Shown here: positions 8,796-17,007 of the stretch, piece by piece | Numbering within the stretch: position 1 is the first letter of the stretch | Layout: each line of letters begins with the position of its first letter | Source: JBFAPK01 sp040676675 | Lineage (GTDB): Bacteria; Actinomycetota; Actinomycetes; Mycobacteriales; Micromonosporaceae | Length of the DNA stretch: 64,000 nucleotides | Direction: 5' to 3' | Assembly (NCBI RefSeq): GCF_040676675.1 | Contig: NZ_JBFAPK010000008.1 | Location: forward strand, 124,001 to 188,000 | The notes under the pieces: model-generated | Seen by the model: the letters and a program-made list of their open reading frames with translations, nothing else | What the model was told of the DNA's origin: nothing | Databases searched by the model: none | Program-made: the position numbers and the translations under genes

Positions 8796-10154
8796 GTGCC
8801 GCCGCTCACCGACCTCTACCGCCGCCTCCCCGCCTGGCGCGGCCACCTGTTCGACGCCCTGTTGGCGGCGACGATGGTGGCGCTGTCCAACCCGGCGCCG
8901 GGCAAGCCGGGGCAGGCGGTGGCGGCGCAGCCCTGGGCGTTCGCGCTGTGGTGGACGTTCACGGCGCTGCTCGTCCTGGGCCTGGCGGTGCGGCGCCGCT
9001 GGCCCGTGGCCGCGCTCGTCCTTGCCGGCGTGGGCGCCGCCGCGCACCAGGTCGTCGCGGAGGCGTGCCACCGGCGCGTCCCGTTCCCGACCCTGATCGA
9101 CCTGGCCGTGCTGGTCGTCCTCTACACCGTGGCCAGCCGGAGCCGGTCCCGCTGGCGGTCGCTGGCGGCGCTCGCCGCGACGGCGGGCGTCGAGGTGGCG
9201 GTGAGCCTGGGCAGCGCGCTGGCCGCCGGGGCCCGGCCGGCGGCGTCGGCCGGCGACTCGGCGGTCGGCGACGACCCGGTCGTGGACCCCGGGTCGGTGC
9301 TCGGCGGCGACCGGATGACGGAGGTCAAGCCGGCGGGCGGCGACGAGCGGATGCTGGCGTTCGTCCAGCAGCAGATCGTCGAGTTGGCGGGGATCGTGCT
9401 GCTGGCGCTGGCCCTCGCGTACGCGCTGGGCGAGGCCGCCCGCAGTCGCCACGCCCACCTCCGGATCCTCGAGGAGCGCGCCGCCGACCTGGAGCGCGAG
9501 CAGCAGCAGCGGCTCGCGCTCGCGGCGGCGGCCGAGCGCGCCCGGATCGGCCGCGACCTGCACGACGTGCTCGCGCACAGCCTGTCGGTGATGGTGGCCC
9601 AGGCGCAGGCCGCGCTCGCCGCCCAGCACCGACATCCGCAGCGCGCGACCCGGGCGGTCCGGGAGGTGATCACGGTCGGGCGGGACTCGCTGGCCGAACT
9701 GCGCCGGCTGGTCGGCACGTTCGGCGCCGAGCCGGACGCGCGGGACGCGCTCGCGCCGATCGGCGTCGCCGCGCTGCCGACCCTCATCGAGCGGGTACGG
9801 GCGGCCGGCGTGCCGGTGCTGTACACGCACGACGGCGCCCCCGTCGACCTGCCGCCCGGCGTGGACGTGTCGGTGTACCGGATCGTGCAGGAGGCGCTCA
9901 CCAACACGCTCAAACACGCCGGCGCCGGTGCCCGGGCCCGGGTCCGCCTGGCCACCGGGCCGGCGTACGTCGACGTGGAGGTCAGCGACGACGGCACCGG
10001 ACCGTCGGCCGACCCGGACGCGGGGCCCGGCAACGGTCTGCGCGGCATCGCCGAGCGGGTCGGCCTGCTCGGCGGCACGCTGACGGTCGGCCCGAACCCG
10101 GACGGCGGCTTCCTGGTCCGCACCCGGCTGCCCGTACCGGCCGGGACGCCGTGA
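8796..10154 (+). CDS. Two-component sensor histidine kinase (HisKA_3 type)
   Basis: 452 residues from a GTG at 8796, probably leaderless. The N-terminal half is a membrane sensor with about five TM segments and an extracytoplasmic Asp/Gly-rich loop (about residues 150-185). The cytoplasmic part has HisKA_3 with the phospho-His in GRDLHDVLAHSLSVM, then a HATPase_c domain with N box (QEALTNTLKHA) and G box (GNGLRGIAERVGLLGG). It is co-transcribed with its cognate regulator and divergent from the MacB-type export operon, so control of that pump by this pair is likely (inference). Confidence 0.9.
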   Translation: MPPLTDLYRRLPAWRGHLFDALLAATMVALSNPAPGKPGQAVAAQPWAFALWWTFTALLVLGLAVRRRWPVAALVLAGVGAAAHQVVAEACHRRVPFPTLIDLAVLVVLYTVASRSRSRWRSLAALAATAGVEVAVSLGSALAAGARPAASAGDSAVGDDPVVDPGSVLGGDRMTEVKPAGGDERMLAFVQQQIVELAGIVLLALALAYALGEAARSRHAHLRILEERAADLEREQQQRLALAAAAERARIGRDLHDVLAHSLSVMVAQAQAALAAQHRHPQRATRAVREVITVGRDSLAELRRLVGTFGAEPDARDALAPIGVAALPTLIERVRAAGVPVLYTHDGAPVDLPPGVDVSVYRIVQEALTNTLKHAGAGARARVRLATGPAYVDVEVSDDGTGPSADPDAGPGNGLRGIAERVGLLGGTLTVGPNPDGGFLVRTRLPVPAGTP

Positions 10155-10840
10155 CCGACGATCCCACCGCGAACCGGCGCATCCGGGTCGTCCTGGTCGA
10201 CGACCAGGCGTTGCTGCGCACCGCGTTCCGGGTCATCTTCGACGAGACCGAGGACATCGCCGTGGTGGGTGAGGCCGGCGACGGCGCGGGCGCGGTACGC
10301 GTCGTCGAACGCACCCGACCGGACGTGGTGCTGATGGACATCCGCATGCCGGGGATGGACGGCATCGAGGCGACCCGGCGGATCGTGGCTGCCGCCCCGC
10401 GGATCGCCGTGCTCGTCCTGACCACGTTCGACCTCGACGAGTACGTGTACGGCGCGCTGCGCGGCGGGGCGAGCGGCTTCCTGCTCAAGGACGCGCTCGC
10501 CGACGACCTGCTGGGCGCGGTCCGCGCGGTCGCCGCCGGGGAGTCGGTCGCCGCGCCGAGCGTCACCCGGCGGCTGATCGCCCACTTCGTGCGCACCACG
10601 CCGGCCCCCGCCCGGCCGGACGACCGGCTCGGCCCGCTCACCGCGCGCGAGCGCGAGGTGCTCACGCTGATCGGCCGCGGCCGGTCCAACACCGAGATCG
10701 CCCAGGAGCTCCGGCTCGCCCCGGGCACCGTCCGGACGCACATCGGACGGATCTTCGCCAAGCTCGGCCTGCGCGACCGGGTACAGGCGGTGATCCTCGC
10801 GTACGAGCTGGGGCTGGTCCGGCTCGGGGAGAACGCCTGA
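10151..10840 (+). CDS. NarL/FixJ-family response regulator
   Basis: 229 residues from a GTG at 10151 that overlaps the kinase stop (GTGA). The receiver domain carries the acidic pair in VVLVDDQALLR, the phospho-acceptor Asp in DVVLMDIRMPGMDG and the Lys in GFLLKDALADD. The C-terminal LuxR-type HTH starts GPLTAREREVLTLIGRG. All key residues are intact, so it should be a canonical partner of the adjacent kinase, probably regulating the divergent lipoprotein/adaptor/ABC operon. Confidence 0.92.
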   Translation: MTDDPTANRRIRVVLVDDQALLRTAFRVIFDETEDIAVVGEAGDGAGAVRVVERTRPDVVLMDIRMPGMDGIEATRRIVAAAPRIAVLVLTTFDLDEYVYGALRGGASGFLLKDALADDLLGAVRAVAAGESVAAPSVTRRLIAHFVRTTPAPARPDDRLGPLTAREREVLTLIGRGRSNTEIAQELRLAPGTVRTHIGRIFAKLGLRDRVQAVILAYELGLVRLGENA

Positions 10841-10894
10841 GCCCGCCGCGACCCGCCCCACCACCGCCGGCCCGTGCCGGACCAGCGGCTCCGC

Positions 10895-11935
10895 TCAGCC
10901 GTGCGTCGGCGCCAGGTCGTCGATCACCTCGGCGCCGAGGCGCGCGATGTTCTCCAGCGTGGCCGCCCGGTCGCCCGCACCCTCCACCATCAGCAGCAGG
11001 TGCCGTACGCCGGTGGCCGCGACCGTCGCGGCGAGCCGCTCCCGGCACAGCCGTGGGCCGCCGACCGGATGCAGCTCCAGCAGTCTGCGCAGGTAGCCCT
11101 CCGGATCGGGGGTCCTCGGTGCCGAGCCGTCGATCCGCACGTACGCGCCGACGCCGGCGAGCAGGCCAGGCAGCGCGGCGCGGACCGCGTCCCGGGCCGC
11201 CTCGTCGGTGTCGGCGACGTGCGCCAGGTGCGCGCTGGCGTGCGCCACCCCGGCCGGGTCGTGGCCGTGGCGCGCGGCGACGGCGGCGTACTCGGTCAGC
11301 AGGGCGGCCTTCTCCGCGTCGTCGGCGTGCAGGCCGAGCAGCAGGGGGAGCCCGTGCCGGGCGGCCAGCGCGACGCTGGGGGACGAGGTCGCCGCGATCC
11401 AGACGGGCACCCGACGCCGGGGTCGGGGCACCACCGGTACGTCCCGGAAGGCGAAGCGCGCGCCCGTGGCGCCGACGGTCGACGCGCCCGAGAGCCAGCG
11501 GCAGAGCAACTCGACGGACTCGCCGAAGCCGTGCTCGTACCGGTCCAGCCCGGTGCCGAAGACCTCCAGGTCGACCCAGGGCCCGCCGCGGGCCACGCCG
11601 AGGGCGAACCGGCCGCCCGACAGCTCGTCGAGCAGCACCGCCTCCTCGGCGAGCGCGACCGGGTGCCGGTTGGAGAGGATGGCCGCCGCCGTGCCGACGG
11701 TGATCCGCGAGGTGGCGCCGAGCAGGTGCCCGGCGAACGCCAGCGCCGAGGGGCAGACCCCGTACGGGATGAAGTGGTGCTCGGCGATCCACACCCCGTC
11801 GAAGCCGGATCGCTCGGCCGCGAGGCCGTACCGGTGCGCCGAGGCGAGCGCGTCGGCGTGCGTCGTACCCGGGAACTGCCCGGCGAGCAGGAACAGGTGT
11901 GCCCGTACCGCCCGGGTGGGGACGCTGGTCCGCAT
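10895..11935 (-). CDS. LLM-class flavin-dependent oxidoreductase
   Basis: 346 residues. The ATG at 11935 follows GGAGGAGC, so it is preferred to longer in-frame versions. The TIM-barrel luciferase-like monooxygenase pattern is clear: GFDGVWIAEHHF near residue 45, RITVGTAAAILSNRHPVALAE, and LSGGRFALGVARGGPW. Members use reduced flavin (FMN or F420) to oxidise or reduce diverse substrates. The substrate cannot be read from sequence. It is a single gene, convergent with the two-component operon. Confidence 0.85.
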   Translation of the reverse strand: MRTSVPTRAVRAHLFLLAGQFPGTTHADALASAHRYGLAAERSGFDGVWIAEHHFIPYGVCPSALAFAGHLLGATSRITVGTAAAILSNRHPVALAEEAVLLDELSGGRFALGVARGGPWVDLEVFGTGLDRYEHGFGESVELLCRWLSGASTVGATGARFAFRDVPVVPRPRRRVPVWIAATSSPSVALAARHGLPLLLGLHADDAEKAALLTEYAAVAARHGHDPAGVAHASAHLAHVADTDEAARDAVRAALPGLLAGVGAYVRIDGSAPRTPDPEGYLRRLLELHPVGGPRLCRERLAATVAATGVRHLLLMVEGAGDRAATLENIARLGAEVIDDLAPTHG

Positions 11936-12092
11936 GCTCCTCCGAGGTCCGCCCGCCGCCGGCCCGGGCGCCGGGACCGCTGAGCCGTCCGTGGTGAGAG
12001 CAGAGCACGCTCCACCCGGGCCGGTCAACGCCGCCGCGCGGCGTGTCCGCCGACCGGTGGGACGGACGCGGAGGCGGGTGGCGGGGGCGCGG

Positions 12093-12117
12093 CCCGAGGA
12101 AGTGCGACTTCCTCGGG
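12093..12117. repeat. Perfect inverted repeat upstream of the tandem orphan regulators
   Basis: CCCGAGGAAGT (12093-12103) is separated by GCG from its exact complement ACTTCCTCGGG (12107-12117). It lies between the divergent LLM oxidoreductase and the LuxR-type regulator gene, about 140 bases before the latter start. It could be an operator or a leader hairpin. Confidence 0.5.
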
Positions 12118-12255
12118 TCGGCAGTACGATGTTGCGCAGTCTTCCGATACGGAGGGTCGCATCGGTGCTGAAGTCGCGCCTGCTGTCACCGATCCGGCCG
12201 GGCCTTTCGACCCCCTCGGGCGGTGCTCCCGGGCACCGAGATCGGAGACAGCTCC

Positions 12256-12861
12256 GTGATCCGCATCGTGATCGTCGAAGAGATGGGTCTGCTGCGCGGG
12301 GCGCTGCGGGCCGTCCTGTCCGGCGAGGACGACCTGGAGGTGGTGGCGGACCTGCCGGAGTCGGGTGACGTGCTCGCGGTGATCCGCACCAAACGGCCGG
12401 ACGTCGTGCTGGTCGACGTGGAGCTGCGCGGGCTCGACATGCTCGCGACGGTGCAGAAACTGCTGGTGGAGGCGCCGCGTACGGCGGTGCTGGCGCTGGG
12501 CGCGCAGGACAGCCCGCGGATCCTCTCGGAGGCGCTGCGCGCCGGGGTACGCGGCTTCGTCGGCAAGGACCTCCAGCCCGCCGAGCTGGCCCGGCTGCTG
12601 CGCGCCGTCGCGGCCGGCGAGGTCGTGCTCGACCCGGCTGCCGCGGTGGCCGCCCTGAGTCCGCCGGAGAACCCGCTCACCCGGCGCGAGCGCGAGGTGT
12701 TGCACGTGGCCGCCGAGGGACTGCCGCTCAAGGAGATCGCCCGTCGGCTGTACCTGGCGCACGGCACCGTCCGCAACCACCTCTCGGCGATCCTGCGCAA
12801 GACCGGCTCGCGTACCCGGCTGGAGGCGATCCGGCGCGCCCAGCGCGCCGGCTGGCTCTGA
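12256..12861 (+). CDS. Orphan LuxR-family response regulator (first of a tandem pair)
   Basis: 201 residues from a GTG at 12256 that follows GGAGACAG. The N-terminal receiver-like domain has VIVEEMGLLRGALRAVL and DVVLVDVELRGLDM, so the phosphorylatable Asp is present but the usual acidic pair is E-E. The C-terminal LuxR HTH reads NPLTRREREVLHVAAEGLPLK. No kinase gene is adjacent. The downstream gene is a diverged copy of about the same length and layout, which suggests tandem duplication. Confidence 0.85.
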   Translation: MIRIVIVEEMGLLRGALRAVLSGEDDLEVVADLPESGDVLAVIRTKRPDVVLVDVELRGLDMLATVQKLLVEAPRTAVLALGAQDSPRILSEALRAGVRGFVGKDLQPAELARLLRAVAAGEVVLDPAAAVAALSPPENPLTRREREVLHVAAEGLPLKEIARRLYLAHGTVRNHLSAILRKTGSRTRLEAIRRAQRAGWL

Positions 12862-13039
12862 GGCGTAACAGTTCGTTCGGTCCGGAGGACGGTCGGTGAC
12901 CCCTCCGGGGCGCCCCGTCCGGGGCTGACTCGCAGCTCAGGTGCCTTGTCGTGCCGCTCGCCCGACGGGCGATCACGGGACGCCCATGCTTAAATGTTTA
13001 CGCATCGTGATCTCGTCGTTACCAGCAGCAGGGGGTATT

Positions 13040-13642
13040 TTGATCCGGACACTGCTCGCCCTCGATGGCGCACTGGTGCGCGGCGCGCTGGCCTACGTCC
13101 TGACCGTACAGGGCGACATCGACGTCGTGGCGGAACTCGACCGGTTCGACGAACTCGGGCCGGCGGTGCGCGAGACCCGCCCGGACGTCGCCGTGGTCGA
13201 CCTCGGACTCTTCGGCGCCGACGGACCGCTGGAGTACGCCGGGCGCCACGAACTCCGCTGTCCGCTGCTCGTACTGGCCGATCCGCGGCGCTGCCGGACC
13301 CTCGGCGAGGCGCTGCGTACCCGGATCGGGACCGTGGGTTTCCTCGGGCACGACGTGGACCCGCAACGGGTCGTCGAGGGGGTGCGCCAACTCGCCCGGG
13401 GCGAGCCGGTGATCGACGCCGGCCTGGTCGTCGCCGCGCTGACCGCGGAGAGCCCGCTGACCAACCGCGAGACGGAGATCCTGGAGATCGCCGCCGAGGG
13501 CTGGCCGATCGGGGAGATCGCCGCCAAGCTCGCGCTCTCACCGGGAACCGTGCGCAACCACCTGTCCCGCATCGCCGGCAAGGTCGGGGCGCGTACCCGG
13601 ATCGAGGCGGTACGGATCGCCCGCGAGTCCGGCTGGATCTGA
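13040..13642 (+). CDS. Orphan LuxR-family response regulator (second of a tandem pair), degenerate receiver
   Basis: 200 residues from a TTG at 13040, chosen because it follows AGGGGG and because MIRTLLALDGALVRGAL then aligns with MIRIVIVEEMGLLRGAL of the upstream paralogue. An in-frame ATG at 12986 would add 18 unmatched residues. The receiver keeps one acidic residue in LALDG and the acceptor-like Asp in VAVVDLGLFG, but the conserved Lys region reads VGFLGHDVD, so the Lys is lost. The HTH (SPLTNRETEILEIAAEGW) is intact. Phosphorylation-independent control is likely (inference). Confidence 0.8.
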   Translation: MIRTLLALDGALVRGALAYVLTVQGDIDVVAELDRFDELGPAVRETRPDVAVVDLGLFGADGPLEYAGRHELRCPLLVLADPRRCRTLGEALRTRIGTVGFLGHDVDPQRVVEGVRQLARGEPVIDAGLVVAALTAESPLTNRETEILEIAAEGWPIGEIAAKLALSPGTVRNHLSRIAGKVGARTRIEAVRIARESGWI

Positions 13643-13711
13643 GCGCGGCCGGGCCCGTCGGGGCGGCCGATGACCGGCGCGGCCGGTCATCGCCGCGCGG
13701 CGTTCCGCCCG

Positions 13712-14827
13712 TCATCCCCGGGCATGTCCGCCGGCCGGTCGCGGGCGGGCGCCCGACGACGGGTACGGCCGGCGGGTGGCGATCGCGAGGAACCGGTGCG
13801 GCGCGTCGTCGTAGCTGGCGAGGTGCCAACCGGAGCGGGAGGTCGACCGGTCCAGCGGGGCTTCGGCGAGCGGTTCGTCGGGGCCCAGGGTGCGGCCGTG
13901 CCGGGCGGCGAGGGCGGCGCGGCCGGACGGGTGGAAGAGCACGAGACGGCCGCCCGGCCGGGTGACCCGGGCGAGTTCGCGCAGGCCGGCCTCGGCGTCG
14001 GGCAGGTGGGTGAGCAGGCCGGCCGCGAAGATCGCGTCGACGGTGCCGGACCCGAAGGGTAGGCGTCGCGCGTCGCCGAGGACCAGCGTGGCCGCCGCGT
14101 CGTGGCGGTGCCGCCGGGCGGCGGTCAGCATCTCCGGGGTGAGGTCGAGGCCGACGACGGTACCGGTGGGTCCGACGGCGCGCCGCAGGGCGGGCAGGGC
14201 GCGGCCGGTGCCGCAGCCGACGTCGACGGCGACCCCGCCGGGCGGCAACCGGGCCTCGACGACGGCGGCCGTGTAGGCGGGCAGGTCGTCGCCGAACTTG
14301 GTGTCCCAGGTCGCGGCGCGGACGGCGAAGAAGGCCCGGGACTCGCCGACGTACCAGCGCTCCCAGGGGGCGAGCCGCTCGGCGAGGCGACGGATCACCG
14401 GCCAGTCGGGATCGCGCAGGTCGATGACGACGTCGCCGCCGCGACCCCGGTCCCCGTCCGCGGGTGGGCCGGTCGGCGGGGTGCGCAGCCAGACGACCAC
14501 GTCCCACGCGCCGGCGGGCGGGTGGGCGCGCCAGCGCGGCCCGTCGGCGACGGCGACGGACCCCGGGGTTCCGCCGGCCCGCCAGGTGTCCTCGTCGGCC
14601 AGCGGCGTGGCGTCGGTGAGGCGGGCGCAGGGACGGCCGGCGGCGGCCAGCGTTTCGGCGAGGCGGTCGGCGACGACCGCCGGGTACGGGCCGGCGCCGT
14701 CGACCACGACGGTGACGGCGCCGGGGGGAAGGGCGGCGGCGAGGTGGTCGAGGACCTCGGTCCATCGGCGCGCCCGCTCGTCGCCCAGGGTCTGCCATGC
14801 CGGTACGGTCACCGGTTCACCAGCCAT
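13712..14827 (-). CDS. SAM-dependent methyltransferase with an N-terminal uridine-kinase-like domain
   Basis: 371 residues. The C-terminal half (about residues 185-330) is a class I methyltransferase: motif I VAVDVGCGTGRALPAL, an acidic strand end in VVGLDLTPEML, and GDARRLPFGSGTVDAIFAAG. The N-terminal half (1-175) looks like a nucleoside-kinase fold: VTVVVDGAGPYPAVVADRLA stands where uridine kinases have VDG-x-GKT, followed by ARLTDATPLADEDTW. The P-loop Lys is absent. The role is unknown; methylation of a small molecule is likely. It is divergent from the molybdate operon with no visible link. Confidence 0.8.
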   Translation of the reverse strand: MAGEPVTVPAWQTLGDERARRWTEVLDHLAAALPPGAVTVVVDGAGPYPAVVADRLAETLAAAGRPCARLTDATPLADEDTWRAGGTPGSVAVADGPRWRAHPPAGAWDVVVWLRTPPTGPPADGDRGRGGDVVIDLRDPDWPVIRRLAERLAPWERWYVGESRAFFAVRAATWDTKFGDDLPAYTAAVVEARLPPGGVAVDVGCGTGRALPALRRAVGPTGTVVGLDLTPEMLTAARRHRHDAAATLVLGDARRLPFGSGTVDAIFAAGLLTHLPDAEAGLRELARVTRPGGRLVLFHPSGRAALAARHGRTLGPDEPLAEAPLDRSTSRSGWHLASYDDAPHRFLAIATRRPYPSSGARPRPAGGHARG

Positions 14828-14918
14828 GGCCCCATCATGCAGATTCGAGCCTGAATAGGCCAGTGTGCCGGGCGGATGCGAGCTGAACCGGCGGCTTTCC
14901 TTGGTGATTGCGGCCGGC

Positions 14919-14924
14919 TAACGT
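14919..14924 (+). promoter_or_regulatory. -10 element for the molybdate operon, probable leaderless start
   Basis: TAACGT at 14919-14924 ends seven bases before the GTG at 14931. No Shine-Dalgarno sequence is present, so transcription probably starts on the initiation codon. No convincing -35 is visible. Confidence 0.45.
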
Positions 14925-14930
14925 GTCCGC

Positions 14931-15356
14931 GTGACGATGTTTCGGATCGGTGAGGCCGCCGAGCTGCTCGGGGTCAGCGTGGACACGGTGCGGCGCTGGG
15001 TCGACGCCGGACGCCTGCCGGCCGTCCGGGACGAGCACGGGCACCGGGTGATCGACGGGGTGGCGCTCGCCGAGTTCGTCCGGGCCCAGGGCGGCGACCC
15101 GGAGGACCGCGCGGAGGAGTCGTCGGCGCGGAACCGGTTGCGCGGCATCGTCACCGCCGTGGTGAAGGACACGGTGATGGCGCAGGTGGACATCCAGGCC
15201 GGACCGTTCCGGCTGGTGTCGCTGATGAGTAGGGAGGCCGTCGAGGACCTCGGTCTGCGGGTCGGCTCGGTGGCGGTCGCAGTGATCAAGTCGACCACGG
15301 TCGTGGTGGAGAAACCCGCGACGACCGCCGGTAGCAGAGGGAGGAACAGCTCGTGA
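14931..15356 (+). CDS. Helix-turn-helix/TOBE molybdate-responsive regulator
   Basis: 141 residues. An N-terminal MerR/excisionase-like HTH (FRIGEAAELLGVSVDTVRRW to GRLPAVRDEHGHR) is fused to one TOBE/molybdate-binding domain (RNRLRGIVTAVVKDTVMAQ to VGSVAVAVIKSTTVVVE). TOBE domains of this type bind molybdate, so the protein probably senses cellular molybdate and controls the modABC genes that follow. The GTG at 14931 is used; an ATG two codons on is also possible. Its stop overlaps modA. Confidence 0.85.
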   Translation: MTMFRIGEAAELLGVSVDTVRRWVDAGRLPAVRDEHGHRVIDGVALAEFVRAQGGDPEDRAEESSARNRLRGIVTAVVKDTVMAQVDIQAGPFRLVSLMSREAVEDLGLRVGSVAVAVIKSTTVVVEKPATTAGSRGRNSS

Positions 15357-16153
15357 CGACACGACGATTCCGTACCGCCGTGGTCGCGTTCGCCGCGCTG
15401 ACGGCCGTGGGGCTGGCCGGCTGCGGTGGTGGCGACGGCACCGCCGAACCCGGTGCGCAAGGGAGCGGTACGGGTGTCTCCGGAACGCTCACGGTGCTCG
15501 CGGCGGCCTCGCTGACCGGGTCGTTCACCACCATCGGCAAGGACTTCGAGGCGGCCAACCCGGGTGTGCGCGTCACCTTCAGCTTCGCCGGCAGCTCCGC
15601 GCTGGCGACCCAGGTCAACCAGGGCGCGCCGGCTGACGTCTTCGCCTCCGCCGCGCCGGCGAACATGAAGACCGTCACCGACGCCGGCAACGGCGAGGGC
15701 AGCCCGACCACCTTCGTCCGCAACCAACTCGTCATCGCCGTACCGAAGGGCAACCCCGACGGGGTGACCGGGCTGACCGACCTGACCAGACCCGGCGCCA
15801 AGGTCGCGCTCTGCGCCGAGCAGGTGCCCTGCGGCGCGGCGGCGAAGAAGGCGCTCGACGCCGCCGGGGTGAAGCTCACCCCGGTCACCCTCGAACAGGA
15901 CGTCAAGGCCGCGCTGGCGAAGGTCAAGCTCGGCGAGGTCGACGCGGCGCTGGTCTACCGCACCGACGTGAAGGCCGCCGCGGCCGACGTCGACGGCGTG
16001 GAGTTCCCGGAGTCGGCCGGGGCGGTCAACGACTACCCGATCATCGTGCTCAGGCAGGCTCCCAACAAGGCGGCGGCGCGGGCGTTCGTCGCCTACGTGC
16101 TCTCCGAACCCGGAAAGAACGTGCTCGCCGCGGCCGGCTTCCAGGCACCGTGA
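15353..16153 (+). CDS. modA: Molybdate ABC transporter substrate-binding lipoprotein
   Basis: 266 residues from a GTG at 15353 overlapping the regulator stop. The signal peptide ends in lipobox LAGC, followed by a Gly-rich linker. The mature domain shows ModA features: LTVLAAASLTGSFTTIGKDF, FSFAGSSALATQVNQGAPAD (oxyanion-binding Ser/Ala loop), GNPDGVTGLTDL and GEVDAALVYRTDV. It captures molybdate or tungstate outside the membrane and delivers it to ModB. The four-gene order regulator-modA-modB-modC supports the call. Confidence 0.93.
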   Translation: MTTRRFRTAVVAFAALTAVGLAGCGGGDGTAEPGAQGSGTGVSGTLTVLAAASLTGSFTTIGKDFEAANPGVRVTFSFAGSSALATQVNQGAPADVFASAAPANMKTVTDAGNGEGSPTTFVRNQLVIAVPKGNPDGVTGLTDLTRPGAKVALCAEQVPCGAAAKKALDAAGVKLTPVTLEQDVKAALAKVKLGEVDAALVYRTDVKAAAADVDGVEFPESAGAVNDYPIIVLRQAPNKAAARAFVAYVLSEPGKNVLAAAGFQAP

Positions 16154-17007
16154 GCGCGTCCCGACCCGACGGCCCGGGTACGGCGGTCCGACCGGCACCC
16201 GGCCGGCCCGCGTACCCGCGCCGACGGACCGGCCGGGTCCCGGTCGCGCTCCTGGTGCCGGCCGCCCTGGGCCTGCTCTTCCTGGTGCTGCCGCTGGTCG
16301 GGCTGCTGGTCCGCACCCCCTGGACGACGCTGCCGCGACGGCTGGTCGAACCGGGCGTGCTCACCGCGCTGCGGCTGTCGTTGCAGACCGCCACCCTGGC
16401 CACGCTGCTCTGCCTGGCCCTCGGCGTACCGCTGGCGTGGCTGCTGGCCCGCGTCGAGTTCGCCGGCCGGCGCCTCGTACGCGCCCTGGTCACCGTTCCG
16501 CTCGTGCTGCCGCCGGTGGTCGGCGGCGTCGCCCTGCTGCTGGTCTTCGGCCGCCGGGGGCTGCTCGGCGGCTGGCTGGACTCGACCTTCGGCGTCACCC
16601 TGCCGTTCACCACCGCCGGGGTCGTCGTCGCCGAGGCGTTCGTCGCCATGCCGTTCCTGGTCATCGCGGTGGAGGGGGCGCTGCGCGGCGCCGACGCCCG
16701 GTACGAGGAGGCCGCCGCCACCCTCGGCGCCGGCCGCTGGACCACTTTCACCCACGTCACGCTGCCGCTGGTCGCCCCCGGCATCGCCGCCGGGGCGGTG
16801 CTCTGCTGGGCCCGGGCGCTCGGCGAGTTCGGCGCCACCATCACCTTCGCGGGCAACTTCCCGGGCCGTACCCAGACCATGCCGCTCGCCGTCTACCTCG
16901 CCCTGGAGACCGACCTGCAGGCCGCGATCGTGCTCAGCCTCGTCCTGCTCACCGTCTCGGTGGCCATCCTCGCCAGCCTCCGCGACCGTTGGCTCACCAG
17001 CGCATGA
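16150..17007 (+). CDS. modB: Molybdate ABC transporter permease
   Basis: 285 residues from a GTG at 16150, overlapping the modA stop by 4 bp. Five to six TM helices are present with the importer EAA loop EEAAATLGAGRWTTFTHVTLP, which contacts the ATPase, and the ModB-type end GEFGATITFAGNFPGRTQTM. The N-terminal 30 residues are basic and Pro-rich. It forms the membrane channel for molybdate uptake with ModC. Overlaps at both ends indicate strict co-translation. Confidence 0.93.
   Translation: MSASRPDGPGTAVRPAPGRPAYPRRRTGRVPVALLVPAALGLLFLVLPLVGLLVRTPWTTLPRRLVEPGVLTALRLSLQTATLATLLCLALGVPLAWLLARVEFAGRRLVRALVTVPLVLPPVVGGVALLLVFGRRGLLGGWLDSTFGVTLPFTTAGVVVAEAFVAMPFLVIAVEGALRGADARYEEAAATLGAGRWTTFTHVTLPLVAPGIAAGAVLCWARALGEFGATITFAGNFPGRTQTMPLAVYLALETDLQAAIVLSLVLLTVSVAILASLRDRWLTSA

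Noticed and set aside
12986..13039. ATG at 12986 as start of the second orphan regulator
   Set aside because: It adds 18 residues that do not align with the paralogue and lacks a ribosome-binding site. The TTG at 13040 follows AGGGGG and aligns at residue 1.
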